Assembly (NCBI GenBank): GCA_934394435.1
Contig: CAKRRN010000002.1
Location: forward strand, 99,458 to 163,457
DNA length: 64,000 nt
Direction of reading: 5' to 3'
From: an uncultured Bacteroidaceae bacterium
GTDB lineage: Bacteria > Bacteroidota > Bacteroidia > Bacteroidales > Bacteroidaceae
The position numbers were made by a program, and so were the translations under genes. Numbering within the stretch: the stretch's first letter is position 1; every line of letters starts with the position of its first letter. A model generated the notes under the pieces. The model was given only the letters and a program-made list of their open reading frames with translations, made no database searches and was not told the DNA's origin. Shown here piece by piece: positions 27,998 through 37,027 of this stretch.

Positions 27998-29224
27998 TCA
28001 GAGTAATCGATGCGAAAGATAACGTACAGGCCACCATACGGCAATCCATCCAACGGTTATTACGGTTAGAAGAATCAGCAGGAGATCGCCAATATGAACA
28101 CTTACAGGATATGACTCGACAATAAAACTGCCTGCGCTCTGACCCATACTAACTATGCCAAACTGTTGTTGAATCCAGCAGAGAATCAATCCAAGAACCA
28201 AGCCTAATAATGCTCCAGCCAAACTAATCATACGACCTTCGAGCAGGAAGATTTTGCATATCTGTCCGTTTGAACATCCAAGGCTACGCAGGGTATTCAC
28301 ATCCTGTTTCTTGTCTATCATCAGCATAGATAGGGATCCGATGATATTGAAGCAGGCAACAAGAAGTATAAAGGTAAGGAAGACGTAAGAGATGAACTTC
28401 TCAATACGCATGATACGAAACACGTCCGCTTGCTGTTCGTATCTGTCTTGTACCAAGAATCGGTCACCTAATAATTCGCGGAATTCCCTTTTTACACTCT
28501 TCAGGGAGGCTCCATCCTTTAGCTTGATTTCAACCGAAGAGATTTGACCACGTTGGTCAAAAAGTCTTTGAGCGAAACCTAAACTTGTCAGAATATAATT
28601 GTCGTCATATTTTGACTGCTGAACCATAAACACCACTCCTGGGCTCTGCAATTCGTCATGGTTGAACGAGCTAAGCGGATTGCCCATGTTTACTCGTTCT
28701 CCTCGTTTGGGAGCGTATACTTGCAATGGGTCTGGGAAGGTCGTTGAGAGTCCCATCTTATTGGCCAATCGTATGCCTATTACGCCATACTCCAGTACAT
28801 CGGCATGAAGACAAAATGAACCGTCACCGTAGAGAATGTCTGTTATATGTGCCTGTTCGGTAAAGTTGTCATCTACTCCCATAATGGTAACCACGTGCTG
28901 TTTCCCATTCTGTACTACCAAGGCTTGACCTTCCATGACAGGAGTAAAGACTTTTACCGCTGGGTGTTTGCGTAGTTTATCAAGGGCTTCATCGTTTGCC
29001 TTCATCGTTTTCCCCTCAACAAGAGATACACGCAACTGAGGATCAAAGGCAGTAAATAACCCTGCCACCAAATCTTGAAAGCCATTGAATACGCTTAGCG
29101 TACAAACCATAGCAAGTGTGGCAATGGCAACTCCTGCCACAGAAATACCACTTATGATATTGATGGCATGATGGCTCTTGCGGCTGAACAGATATCGTCT
29201 GGCAATGAATAAGCGGAAATCCAT
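27998..29224 (-). CDS. ABC transporter permease, LolC/LolE (FtsX) family
   Basis: 408 residues with one membrane segment near the N-terminus (about 22-45), a large periplasmic domain, and three more segments near 270-295, 320-345 and 370-395: the MacB/FtsX topology. The opening FIARRYLFSRKSHHAINIISGISVAGVAIATLAMVCTLSVFNG is typical of lipoprotein-releasing system permeases, so a role in moving lipoproteins from the inner membrane is likely. The ATPase partner is not adjacent. Located between rbfA (12 bases upstream) and the anSME gene. Confidence 0.88.
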   Translation of the reverse strand: MDFRLFIARRYLFSRKSHHAINIISGISVAGVAIATLAMVCTLSVFNGFQDLVAGLFTAFDPQLRVSLVEGKTMKANDEALDKLRKHPAVKVFTPVMEGQALVVQNGKQHVVTIMGVDDNFTEQAHITDILYGDGSFCLHADVLEYGVIGIRLANKMGLSTTFPDPLQVYAPKRGERVNMGNPLSSFNHDELQSPGVVFMVQQSKYDDNYILTSLGFAQRLFDQRGQISSVEIKLKDGASLKSVKREFRELLGDRFLVQDRYEQQADVFRIMRIEKFISYVFLTFILLVACFNIIGSLSMLMIDKKQDVNTLRSLGCSNGQICKIFLLEGRMISLAGALLGLVLGLILCWIQQQFGIVSMGQSAGSFIVESYPVSVHIGDLLLILLTVITVGWIAVWWPVRYLSHRLL

Positions 29225-29235
29225 GACGAGGAGAT

Positions 29236-29571
29236 TTACTTCTTCAGCAAATCATCAATATGCTGTGCATAGTCCAACGAATCGTCTACAAAGAACTTCA
29301 GTTCTGGTATGATGCGCAACTGTTTGCCCACTCTGGTACCTAATTCATAACGGACCTGCCGTTGATTGGTATTGATATTCTGCACGATTTCCTCTGCTTT
29401 CTCGCTGGGAAATACGCTCAAATAAACGCGACATACGCTCATGTCAGGACTAATACGGCAGATGCTCACGCTGACCAGCACTCCATGCATGGCTTGAGTC
29501 TGACGCTGAAAGATATCGCTCAGCTCCTTTTGTATGAGCCGAGCTATTTTGTTTTGTCTTGTTGTTTCCAT
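29236..29571 (-). CDS. rbfA: 30S ribosome-binding factor RbfA
   Basis: 111 residues, small KH-fold protein that matures the 16S rRNA 5' end and helps cold growth. The opening TTRQNKIARLIQKELSDIFQRQ and the ending RIIPELKFFVDDSLDYAQHIDDLLKK are the conserved RbfA blocks. First gene of the rbfA-lolC/E-anSME unit; in many Bacteroidales rbfA is followed by the same permease. Confidence 0.95.
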   Translation of the reverse strand: METTRQNKIARLIQKELSDIFQRQTQAMHGVLVSVSICRISPDMSVCRVYLSVFPSEKAEEIVQNINTNQRQVRYELGTRVGKQLRIIPELKFFVDDSLDYAQHIDDLLKK

Positions 29572-29610
29572 TTTACCTTATTATATATTATATATAATGT
29601 GTATTTCGGG

Positions 29611-31005
29611 TTACTTTTCGCCCATAAACATTGGGTCCCAGGCGGGTAGTCTAACAGGCTTCTTCTTGAGTAATTCGAGAACTTCAGGTGTGCAATACTT
29701 CCGATTTACGACCACTCGGAACATATATTCATCAAACCATTCGTCTGTCATAATCAAATAACCTGCGGCACCAGAAGTGCTACCCCAACTGTTTTCTACT
29801 TTCCACTTCACAGGTTTGCCTTCTGTATTGAGGTCGACAGCCATAAGTGTCATGGCATGTGTACTTCCACTATCGAAACTTTGTATGCGCTGTTTCTTGT
29901 TCATGCCGAAGGTCGTGCTGAAGAGATTACCATAGTCGTAATTCTTTAAGTCAAGAAATCCTGTCTGTCTGTCAAGAAACTTACCTACGTCGCATGAGAA
30001 ATACATTTGGCAGGAATCTTTGAGTGAGGCAATAGCCATAGGCTTCAGCTCGTCCATCGGCAGATTCAAGTAGAGCCAATTGTGACCGTCATAAAGATGT
30101 CTGTCGTAGTCAATCTCGTATACTTGATGATAAGGCCGGCTGGGATCATTCATCAGCATTACATAATCAGCATTAAGGTCTTCACCGCCAGCACATACTT
30201 TTTGGTAGAATTCCTTTGGGGTATAGGTCTTTTGCTCTGATATGGATTTTTCTCCTTTCTTTGGAGCCCATGTGAAGGATTTTGGGGGTTGACCATAAGC
30301 CATTACCAGCATATGATATATGGTTTTCAGTTGCTCCACTTTCATGGCTTCAAGCTGTTTCTCGGTCGCACCCTGCTGACCTTTCTCACGAAGTTGGATG
30401 CCACATTCGCGAAGCTTGCGTTTAAGATGACCGTTAAACTCAGAGGTGAGATTGCTTACATTGGTTTCTGGCATAACATCCTGAGGTACAAGTCCATACT
30501 TCGTTACCAGGTCTGCCACACCGGTATAGGTGCCACCGTCTGACAAAGGATTCTGGAAGAGCCATCTGACCATCTGATTATCTATATCCTCTTTGCGAGT
30601 ATCAATAATGCCCTGAAGAAACAGATTGCTCTTCTCCAATTGATCATAGAAGAAGAGATATACTTGGCTGAAGAAGAAATTACTCACTCCAAGCGTGCGC
30701 ATCGCGCGATTGCGCAGCACATTAGTACCTGTAAAAAGCCAGCATCTACCGCTACTCTGCTGGTCACTAATGCCTGTGTTCTTCACTTCTATACTGAAAT
30801 GTGTATCCTTGGCTTGTCGGTTGTCTTGATTAAGCGTTAGCTTCTGGATGCTTGTCCCACCCATCGCATTTCTTAATGCTTTCTCTGTTGGCGAGTCGGT
30901 GTAACTATTCTGAAGTGTCTTTAGGACATCTTCGCTGATGCCTGTCTGTGCATGGACTAAACTGCCACAGGCAAGTGCAAATGCGTATAATATGGTCTTT
31001 TTCAT
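29611..31005 (-). CDS. Exported C1-family peptidase, bleomycin hydrolase/PepC-like
   Basis: 464 residues. A signal peptide (about 1-19, ending VHAQ) precedes a papain-like aminopeptidase domain. The catalytic cysteine is in DQQSSGRCWLFTG, the histidine in GSTHAMTLMAVD, and the asparagine in VENSWGS, so all three active-site residues are present. Cytoplasmic PepC lacks a signal, so this is a periplasmic or surface version as often seen in Bacteroidales. Transcribed alone from a box at 31029-31036 (TAATTTTG on the minus strand). Confidence 0.93.
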   Translation of the reverse strand: MKKTILYAFALACGSLVHAQTGISEDVLKTLQNSYTDSPTEKALRNAMGGTSIQKLTLNQDNRQAKDTHFSIEVKNTGISDQQSSGRCWLFTGTNVLRNRAMRTLGVSNFFFSQVYLFFYDQLEKSNLFLQGIIDTRKEDIDNQMVRWLFQNPLSDGGTYTGVADLVTKYGLVPQDVMPETNVSNLTSEFNGHLKRKLRECGIQLREKGQQGATEKQLEAMKVEQLKTIYHMLVMAYGQPPKSFTWAPKKGEKSISEQKTYTPKEFYQKVCAGGEDLNADYVMLMNDPSRPYHQVYEIDYDRHLYDGHNWLYLNLPMDELKPMAIASLKDSCQMYFSCDVGKFLDRQTGFLDLKNYDYGNLFSTTFGMNKKQRIQSFDSGSTHAMTLMAVDLNTEGKPVKWKVENSWGSTSGAAGYLIMTDEWFDEYMFRVVVNRKYCTPEVLELLKKKPVRLPAWDPMFMGEK

Positions 31006-31094
31006 ATTTAATATCTTTATTTATGGTGCAAAATTACTTCTTTCCCTGCTTCTGTACAAGATTTCGGTGCATGGTGTGCACGATAGAGGTCTGA

Positions 31095-33308
31095 TTAGCG
31101 TACAGGCTCCAAACGGAATGAGGTAGCTTTGGTGGCATTGCGTATGCGGTCTCCTTCTGCCTTCCAATAGTTCTTGCCAGCTCTACCTGCGCATTGGATT
31201 GTGTAGGAACCATCGGTCTGTCGGGTAAGAATGAAGGTGTGCCATTCTGGGTCATAAGGATTCAAGTTCTTATTAGCCCAGAAAGACCCTGTTTCATTGA
31301 TGTATCGGCTATCTTGCACATTACTGATTTTGTAGCGACCTGTGGTGATGTCTAACTCTATGTTCCATTGCTGGCGCTGTGGGTTGATGCTGTCTCGCGA
31401 GGATTGAAATACAGGATAATCGCCTGTACGGTCCGTCGCTGCTTGTGCGTCAGTCAGATAACGCCCATCTGCCATAATCGTATATTGTCCATCTTCTATG
31501 ACTTGTGCAGGAAATGCCTCCTTGCCATAAGAATGATGTTTTTTATATTCCTTTACTGTCAAGGCAACCGTACGGTCAATCCATGGCGCGATGACCGTTC
31601 CGCCCACCACAGGTTTTGCCTTTACAACGCTTCCTTCCCAGTTGCGGCTGATAATGCTTTTCTGTGCTTGTTCGATGGACTGTTGTACACGATAATTGCC
31701 TATGAATGCTATACTGTCATCAGATTCTAATGCTTTTGCCATACGTACTACAGCCAGTCCTCGCAGACCTTGCAGCCGTAGGCTCTCTGCCCAGGGGCTG
31801 ATTTCCCCAAGCATCTCAGGGTTGTTCACACTATCTGCCAGCAGCAAGGCTGCCTCATTGCTTTGCTGTAGAAAGAATTTTTCATAGTCGAGCCATTTTG
31901 CTTTCTCTGAGGAAGGGAACAATGGACTTTCTCCCTCCCGGCGAAGTCCGTGTCCTGTCTTGCCCAGGTCCACATTATTCTCGCAGAACCATTGGAAGGG
32001 AACTTTGGCTGTTGGCATCAGTTCTTCTATGGCTTGTTTCCAACTGCGCACGGCATCATATCGTGGCATATTCCAAGTGTAGTCTGCAATACTATATAGA
32101 CTAACTTTTGATGCTTCGGCATACTCCATTGGATTAGAGCAAAATCCGCTTACCAACTCGTTTATGTCTAAGCCGTTTCCGTACGTCTTACCCATAAGCA
32201 TACGGCTTTGGCAGTAGTCGTTGACAGGGTAGTTAAGCCAGATGAAAGCTTTTCGTCCGAGTTGCTTGTTTATCCACTCCATGTCATCACGCTCTATCAT
32301 GTCCACCACACTGTTGCCAGTCCACATCACCCTCACTTCTGGATACATATTGTTGCCTAAAGTGCTCAGGTAGTCACCACCACTCCATGCTTTGTTGTAT
32401 TGGGTGGGACACATGATGAGTGGCATTACATCGCTATGTTTGCGTACAAATTTATCTGTCACATAGTTGAGTAATCCTGCTTGCTTATCTGCCTTGCTCC
32501 CCTCGCCCCAGATATCATCGAAGAAAATAGCGAAGGAGCGGACCCCTAGTTCGTACATCCATTCCAGTTTCTGACACACCGCCATAGAGTCCTTCAGATT
32601 CCATTGAATATCTCCACCAGGATGTACAGCCCATACAAATTGCACTTTGTTGCGATGAGCCTCCTCCACAAGTTCCTTTAGTTTCGCTGCCTCTTCTGCT
32701 GGATAAGGGTCGCGCCAGTGGGCACGATGGTAAGGGTCATCCTTCGGACCATAAACATATGTGTTTAATTTGTTTTGTCCGTAAAACTCAAATTGTCTGA
32801 TGCGGTCTTTGTGGCTCCACGGATTACCATAGAATCCTTCTATGACCCCTCTGCACTCTACGCTAGGCCAATCTACAATACTGCATTGCATGACCTGTTG
32901 TTGCTTCCAGGCGCGTAAGAAAGTTTGTACGCCATAGTAAGTGCCTGACTCATCGCGACCAGCAATAACCACACGGTCAGGTTCTATACTTAGGTAATAT
33001 CCCTCGCGCTGAGTAGGAATCTGTTTTCGATACGGTCTTACTGCCTTATCGCCAGCCTCGCCTATTATAAGATGTACAGCCCCTTTCGGTGAAGGAGTGA
33101 GTCTTCCATCTAACTGCTCACACAATAGAGCCACTGCGTCTGTGTCAGCCTTGTCGGCTCCTTCTATATAGATAAATGCGTCATGTGTGAATGCCATCTC
33201 GCCCCACGTAGCCTTCTGAGGCAATGGTGAGAGAGTAGGTTGCTGGCCATGTGCATCCAGCATGGTCAAGGCAAGGGTAGCCATGACCAGTAAAATGTTT
33301 CTTCTCAT
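31095..33308 (-). CDS. Exported beta-N-acetylglucosaminidase, GH84
   Basis: 737 residues with a signal peptide (1-21). An N-terminal GH20b-like domain is followed by the GH84 barrel: ECRGVIEGFYGNPWS (151-165), YVYGPKDDPYHR, and FFDD with the catalytic aspartate pair at D264 and D265, which use substrate-assisted catalysis through the acetamido group. A helical domain and a C-terminal ricin-like or beta-trefoil region (QQWNIELDITTGRYKISNVQ) follow. Likely trims GlcNAc from host mucins or glycoproteins. It ends 10 bases downstream... of the nucleoside-hydrolase-like gene's stop on the same strand, so the two are co-transcribed. Confidence 0.94.
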   Translation of the reverse strand: MRRNILLVMATLALTMLDAHGQQPTLSPLPQKATWGEMAFTHDAFIYIEGADKADTDAVALLCEQLDGRLTPSPKGAVHLIIGEAGDKAVRPYRKQIPTQREGYYLSIEPDRVVIAGRDESGTYYGVQTFLRAWKQQQVMQCSIVDWPSVECRGVIEGFYGNPWSHKDRIRQFEFYGQNKLNTYVYGPKDDPYHRAHWRDPYPAEEAAKLKELVEEAHRNKVQFVWAVHPGGDIQWNLKDSMAVCQKLEWMYELGVRSFAIFFDDIWGEGSKADKQAGLLNYVTDKFVRKHSDVMPLIMCPTQYNKAWSGGDYLSTLGNNMYPEVRVMWTGNSVVDMIERDDMEWINKQLGRKAFIWLNYPVNDYCQSRMLMGKTYGNGLDINELVSGFCSNPMEYAEASKVSLYSIADYTWNMPRYDAVRSWKQAIEELMPTAKVPFQWFCENNVDLGKTGHGLRREGESPLFPSSEKAKWLDYEKFFLQQSNEAALLLADSVNNPEMLGEISPWAESLRLQGLRGLAVVRMAKALESDDSIAFIGNYRVQQSIEQAQKSIISRNWEGSVVKAKPVVGGTVIAPWIDRTVALTVKEYKKHHSYGKEAFPAQVIEDGQYTIMADGRYLTDAQAATDRTGDYPVFQSSRDSINPQRQQWNIELDITTGRYKISNVQDSRYINETGSFWANKNLNPYDPEWHTFILTRQTDGSYTIQCAGRAGKNYWKAEGDRIRNATKATSFRLEPVR

Positions 33309-33317
33309 ATCTGTTTG

Positions 33318-34328
33318 CTATTTTTTGTTTTTAGGCTTACGGGCAACCAAATCACGCATGCGTTGCACAAGCAACGGACACTGGTTGTGGTCAGTAGTCA
33401 GATAGCGATGGTGTCCATGAGCATCTGCTTGATAGTGTGTGCATCCACGCTCTGTCACAGTGATTGTTCCTGGCAGAGATAGGGTGAAGTAGCCTGCACA
33501 TCCTTCCACGGCATAAACTACAGCGGTCATGTCCCAAGTGGGATAATTCTCATATTTGCCTCTCGCTGCCATTATGCCATCCAGAACAGGGTGATGATTT
33601 GTCCAACTGAAGTCCTTCTTCAGGCAGTCGGCAGGAAGTAGTGCTGCCTTGCCCAACTCAAAAGGTGTCACGACAATCTCTGTGGGCCAGTTGGCAAAAA
33701 CTTCATGGCAGGAAGGGATGTCGTTCATTACATTATATTCCACATAATCGGGATTCTTGATGTGGCCAGCCATCACCACCATGCTCTCTATCTTTCTCTC
33801 CACCAGTTCTCTGCCCGATAAAGCAGAGTACTTGTCGGGGCCTGTATGTAAAAGAGCAGCCAGATTGCCACTGAATCCTACGCTTACAATCGTCACGGAA
33901 TGGTCTTTCTGCTTGGAAAGTATCTGGCGATAGAGTGTTACGGCATCCGTACAGTCTGCAAGGCTGTTTATCTTGTGAGGATAGAGCGGACTGCCATCAT
34001 TGCCCTTCATGTCGGCAACGATAGATGTAAAGTTAGGCATGCCCTCCACACTCTTATTCTCTCTCAAGGCACGTCCAATGGGTATGGCTGGGCGTCCATA
34101 CCATGTGTTCATCAAGTCCACATATTGGCAGGGTCCCACACCTTCTTTGTTGAGCATTACTGCCAGCAGGCGGATTTTACCTTCGTCAGCATACTTGTGT
34201 AGCATGTCCAACGCCCATGCATCGTCCACGTCGTTGCCCATATCCGTTTCAAAGATGATGCTCTTTTTGGCTTGCGTACCCAGAGCCAGGACAAACAGAA
34301 GCAGGAAGTAGAGGGTTTTCTTTATCAT
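33318..34328 (-). CDS. Exported nucleoside-hydrolase-like protein (IUNH family)
   Basis: 336 residues with a signal peptide (1-20, ending TQAK). The N-terminal ETDMGNDVDDAWAL block (27-40) is the calcium-binding aspartate cluster of inosine-uridine-preferring nucleoside hydrolases, in slightly changed form; VSVGFSGNLAALL is the second conserved strand-helix. The C-terminal histidine of classical enzymes is not obvious. It probably cleaves a ribosyl or ribosyl-like bond outside the cytoplasm; substrate unknown. First gene of a pair with GH84, divergent from the ThiD-AraC gene with 161 bases between. Confidence 0.87.
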   Translation of the reverse strand: MIKKTLYFLLLFVLALGTQAKKSIIFETDMGNDVDDAWALDMLHKYADEGKIRLLAVMLNKEGVGPCQYVDLMNTWYGRPAIPIGRALRENKSVEGMPNFTSIVADMKGNDGSPLYPHKINSLADCTDAVTLYRQILSKQKDHSVTIVSVGFSGNLAALLHTGPDKYSALSGRELVERKIESMVVMAGHIKNPDYVEYNVMNDIPSCHEVFANWPTEIVVTPFELGKAALLPADCLKKDFSWTNHHPVLDGIMAARGKYENYPTWDMTAVVYAVEGCAGYFTLSLPGTITVTERGCTHYQADAHGHHRYLTTDHNQCPLLVQRMRDLVARKPKNKK

Positions 34329-34426
34329 AATTATGTTTCTTTTTATAGTGTATGACTGTGTATGAATGGCATGTTAGCTCTCTTTTTACTATGCTTAAAT
34401 CCCAATAGTGTGTCACACTTATTTCG

Positions 34427-34434
34427 CAAAGATA
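34427..34434 (-). promoter_or_regulatory. -7 box of the nucleoside hydrolase/GH84 pair
   Basis: TATCTTTG on the minus strand in the divergent 161-base gap; leader about 95 nt. Confidence 0.55.
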
Positions 34435-34477
34435 GGGATAAAAAACATAACTGCAAGCAAGACATAAATAAAAGTGT

Positions 34478-34485
34478 TACCTTTG
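34478..34485 (+). promoter_or_regulatory. -7 box of the ThiD-AraC gene, giving a near-leaderless mRNA
   Basis: TACCTTTG ends only five bases before the ATG at 34490, so transcription would start at or next to the start codon. Confidence 0.55.
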
Positions 34486-34489
34486 TGGC

Positions 34490-35605
34490 ATGGAGAATCC
34501 GATTTCGGTATTAAGTATCAATGCTTCTGACAGTATGGCTCAAGTGGGTATACAGGCAGACATACGTACCATAACCGCTCTGGGTGGAAATGCGCTTACG
34601 GCCATAACCTCTGTCGCCATACAAGATAACCAAAACGCAAGTTGCGTTTATAACTTGTCACCAGAAGCGGTTGCAGGTCAAATCAGAGCGGTGAAACATA
34701 AATGCCATCCTCTTGCGGTAAAGGTGGGACTATTGGGTTACTCAGACACTCTGATGGCTGTAGAAAAAGAGCTGGAAGGGAGCCGGAATATAGTGATGGC
34801 TCCAGGCATGATTAGTTCCAGTGGACTACAGATGGTTGAGGCTGATGTGGCACGTTTGTGGGAACGAAATATGTTCCCAAAAGCCACCTTGCTTCTGCTT
34901 AGGGTTGCCGAAGCAGAACTAATTCTGGGTATGCGCATACGTACGGATGGCGATATGGAGCGTGCCGCACGTCTGTTGCTATCTACAGGCGCACAAGCTG
35001 TGTTGCTTCGTGGAGGACGTCTCTCTGAAGATAGGCTGACGGCTTATCTGCTCGATTCACAAAAGGGTCAATTCTTTTCTTCAACCAATACCGAAGGATG
35101 GCAAAGGCATGGAGTGAGTAGTGCCTTGTCTTCAGCCATTGCTACTCGAATGGCCATGGGCGACAGCATTGCGCAATCTGTCAGTAATGCCCATGCCTAC
35201 ATGCATAGTCAGGTGGTATATGCGGTAGACAACCAGGCGATGCATGCATTCAGACCAGCCGACATCTATAATAACTTCATGTCACTCATTGCTGCGCATT
35301 ATGCCACAGAACATAGCATTGCCTCGTATGCGTCACGCTTGTCTGTAAGCCAGCGTTATCTTAATATGGTTACGCTGCGGATGGTAGGGCGGACCCCAAA
35401 GCAAATACTGGATAGTTGTTTGGTAGGCAAGGCATCGTCGCTTCTGCTTAATTCAAGGCTTACCATACAAGAGGTCTCTCTGCGGCTTGGATTCTCATCC
35501 CAAGCCTCTTTCTGCATTTTCTTCGGAAGACAAACAGGTCAAACACCTTCTGAACACAGAAAAAAGCCCAACTTAGGTCTGTTCTGTGAAAAGAGAAGCG
35601 AATGA
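34490..35605 (+). CDS. AraC-type regulator with degenerate ThiD-like sensor domain
   Basis: 371 residues in two parts. Residues about 5-260 follow the ThiD/PdxK ribokinase fold: VLSINASDSMAQVGIQADIRTITALGGNALTAITSVAIQ lines up with the ThiD opening. Catalytic positions are eroded: SGGAG is MAQVG, the nucleotide-side DPV is APG, and the anion-hole GTGC is GVSS. Residues about 262-360 are an AraC DNA-binding domain (SIASYASRLSVSQRYLNMV...TIQEVSLRLGFSSQASFCIFFGRQTGQTPSEHR). I infer a kinase fold reused as a ligand sensor, perhaps for a pyrimidine-like or B-vitamin-like compound. Divergent from the exported nucleoside-hydrolase-like gene, its likely target. Confidence 0.88.
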   Translation: MENPISVLSINASDSMAQVGIQADIRTITALGGNALTAITSVAIQDNQNASCVYNLSPEAVAGQIRAVKHKCHPLAVKVGLLGYSDTLMAVEKELEGSRNIVMAPGMISSSGLQMVEADVARLWERNMFPKATLLLLRVAEAELILGMRIRTDGDMERAARLLLSTGAQAVLLRGGRLSEDRLTAYLLDSQKGQFFSSTNTEGWQRHGVSSALSSAIATRMAMGDSIAQSVSNAHAYMHSQVVYAVDNQAMHAFRPADIYNNFMSLIAAHYATEHSIASYASRLSVSQRYLNMVTLRMVGRTPKQILDSCLVGKASSLLLNSRLTIQEVSLRLGFSSQASFCIFFGRQTGQTPSEHRKKPNLGLFCEKRSE

Positions 35606-35751
35606 AATCGTGCCCCTCAATGTTGCCTTTCTTTCCCAATTTTTCATTCTTTCCCCGTTCGTCAAAGGCACGTGCTTAACTCTCCTTAGCTTGCCAGGTG
35701 AGCTAAATATAAGCAAATAAATACGAACAGGAATCTATGGACCGATTGGGG

Positions 35752-36675
35752 TTAAATGCAACTAAATGGTTTCGTGGCAAGAGGGGGGGCTAACGCTTTA
35801 CGGTACTCGGAAGGAGATTGCCCAGTACGTTTTCGGAACATGCGCGTAAAATGATTGGGATAAGCAAAACCTAATTCTTCAGCAATTTCACTCACGCTCA
35901 TCTGAGTCTCTCTGAGCAGGACCTGTGCAGCCGATACCGTCTTACCTTGGATGTAATCTTGAGCTGTGACGCGCAGTTCGCGCTTGACTAATTCACCGAA
36001 ATAGTTTGCCGAGAAATTAAGCTGGGCAGCACACCATGCCACAGTAGGTTGACCGTGTTGTGCTGGCATTCCACTGGAAAGATAATTGTCAATCATTTCA
36101 TCCAGACGGTTTGCCCACTCATTTCCCATATTCTTCTTTTCATGGAACTGCCTTTCAAAGAAACGCTTGCAGTAACTCAGTAAGTGTCCAATACCCAGGC
36201 GGAGCATGTGGGTAGACAGGTAATCAAAAGGGGTGTGCAATTCTGTCTGTATGTTAGCAAAACAGTTTAGCAACACTCTACGCTCGGTCTCCGATAGTTC
36301 CAACGCCTCAAACACATCAGAGTTGAAGAATCCAAACATATAGAAGTCTCTTCCAAGACCGCTTTTTTCTAACAGTTCTGGACGAAATGCCAACATACGT
36401 CCATATGGTTTAGTGGAATAATCGAGGTTCATAGAAACTACTTGACCAGGGCGAAGAGAAAAGACTGTTCCTGCCTGGTACCGTACTGTCTTACCATTTT
36501 TTACCAGTTCCCCAAAGTTTTCGTCCATCAATACAATACAGTACATCCCAAAGTCTGTAGGCTGATACAACGTATAGTCTGCTTGGGAAAGATCACCGAC
36601 AGTCACCATCGGATGAGTTGTGGGTTGACGAAACAAGGCATTCAGCTCGTCTATACTTTGTATATTTTTGTACAT
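35752..36675 (-). CDS. AraC family transcriptional regulator
   Basis: 307 residues from the ATG at 36673-36675 (MYKNIQSIDELNALF). An N-terminal cupin-like sensing part (about 1-150, with VRYQAGTVFSLRPGQVVSMN) precedes a C-terminal double-HTH (about 205-300: WCAAQLNFSANYFGELVKREL...SVSEIAEELGFAYPNHFTRMFRKRTGQSPSEYR). It is divergent from the phenol-lyase-like gene, with a 352-base gap holding both promoters, and probably controls it. Ligand unknown. A motif GACCGATTGGGGTTAAA at its 3' end (about 35738-35754) recurs inverted at 25427. Confidence 0.92.
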   Translation of the reverse strand: MYKNIQSIDELNALFRQPTTHPMVTVGDLSQADYTLYQPTDFGMYCIVLMDENFGELVKNGKTVRYQAGTVFSLRPGQVVSMNLDYSTKPYGRMLAFRPELLEKSGLGRDFYMFGFFNSDVFEALELSETERRVLLNCFANIQTELHTPFDYLSTHMLRLGIGHLLSYCKRFFERQFHEKKNMGNEWANRLDEMIDNYLSSGMPAQHGQPTVAWCAAQLNFSANYFGELVKRELRVTAQDYIQGKTVSAAQVLLRETQMSVSEIAEELGFAYPNHFTRMFRKRTGQSPSEYRKALAPPLATKPFSCI

Positions 36676-36726
36676 GGATAAGGAAAAACTCGTTAGGATA
36701 TATAGTTTTTTTACTTCTCTACTCTG

Positions 36727-36734
36727 CAAAAGTA
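36727..36734 (-). promoter_or_regulatory. -7 box of the AraC gene
   Basis: TACTTTTG on the minus strand, 52 bases before the start codon; fits TAnnTTTG, with TTTC about 20 bases upstream. Confidence 0.55.
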
Positions 36735-36825
36735 CGTATATTCCTGTATAAACCGAAATAATGGTAATGAAAATTGGTAGTTGTGCACACTATGTGTAAT
36801 ATTGGTCTATTATTCCGTAAATATG

Positions 36826-36859
36826 TTCGGTAGTCTATGAAGCATAAATCCTAACTTTG
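36826..36859 (+). promoter_or_regulatory. Promoter of the phenol-lyase-like gene
   Basis: TAACTTTG (36852-36859) with TTCG (36826-36829) 22 bases upstream. The leader is about 160 nt. The rest of the 352-base divergent gap (36676-37027) shows no further gene; an AraC operator probably lies between the two boxes but I could not define it. Confidence 0.6.
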
Positions 36860-37027
36860 CTAACAAAAGAAGTCTGACAGGAAGAGAAAAGTGGTGGTTT
36901 CTCAAGACGGTAGCTACCTCTCCTAATCTAAATATAAATGGAATGGAGATGTTTCCCTCAAGTGAGACTATGCGAAAAATTAGTCGTGTTAATCAAAGCA
37001 AGCAAAAACCAACTAACAGAAAACATT

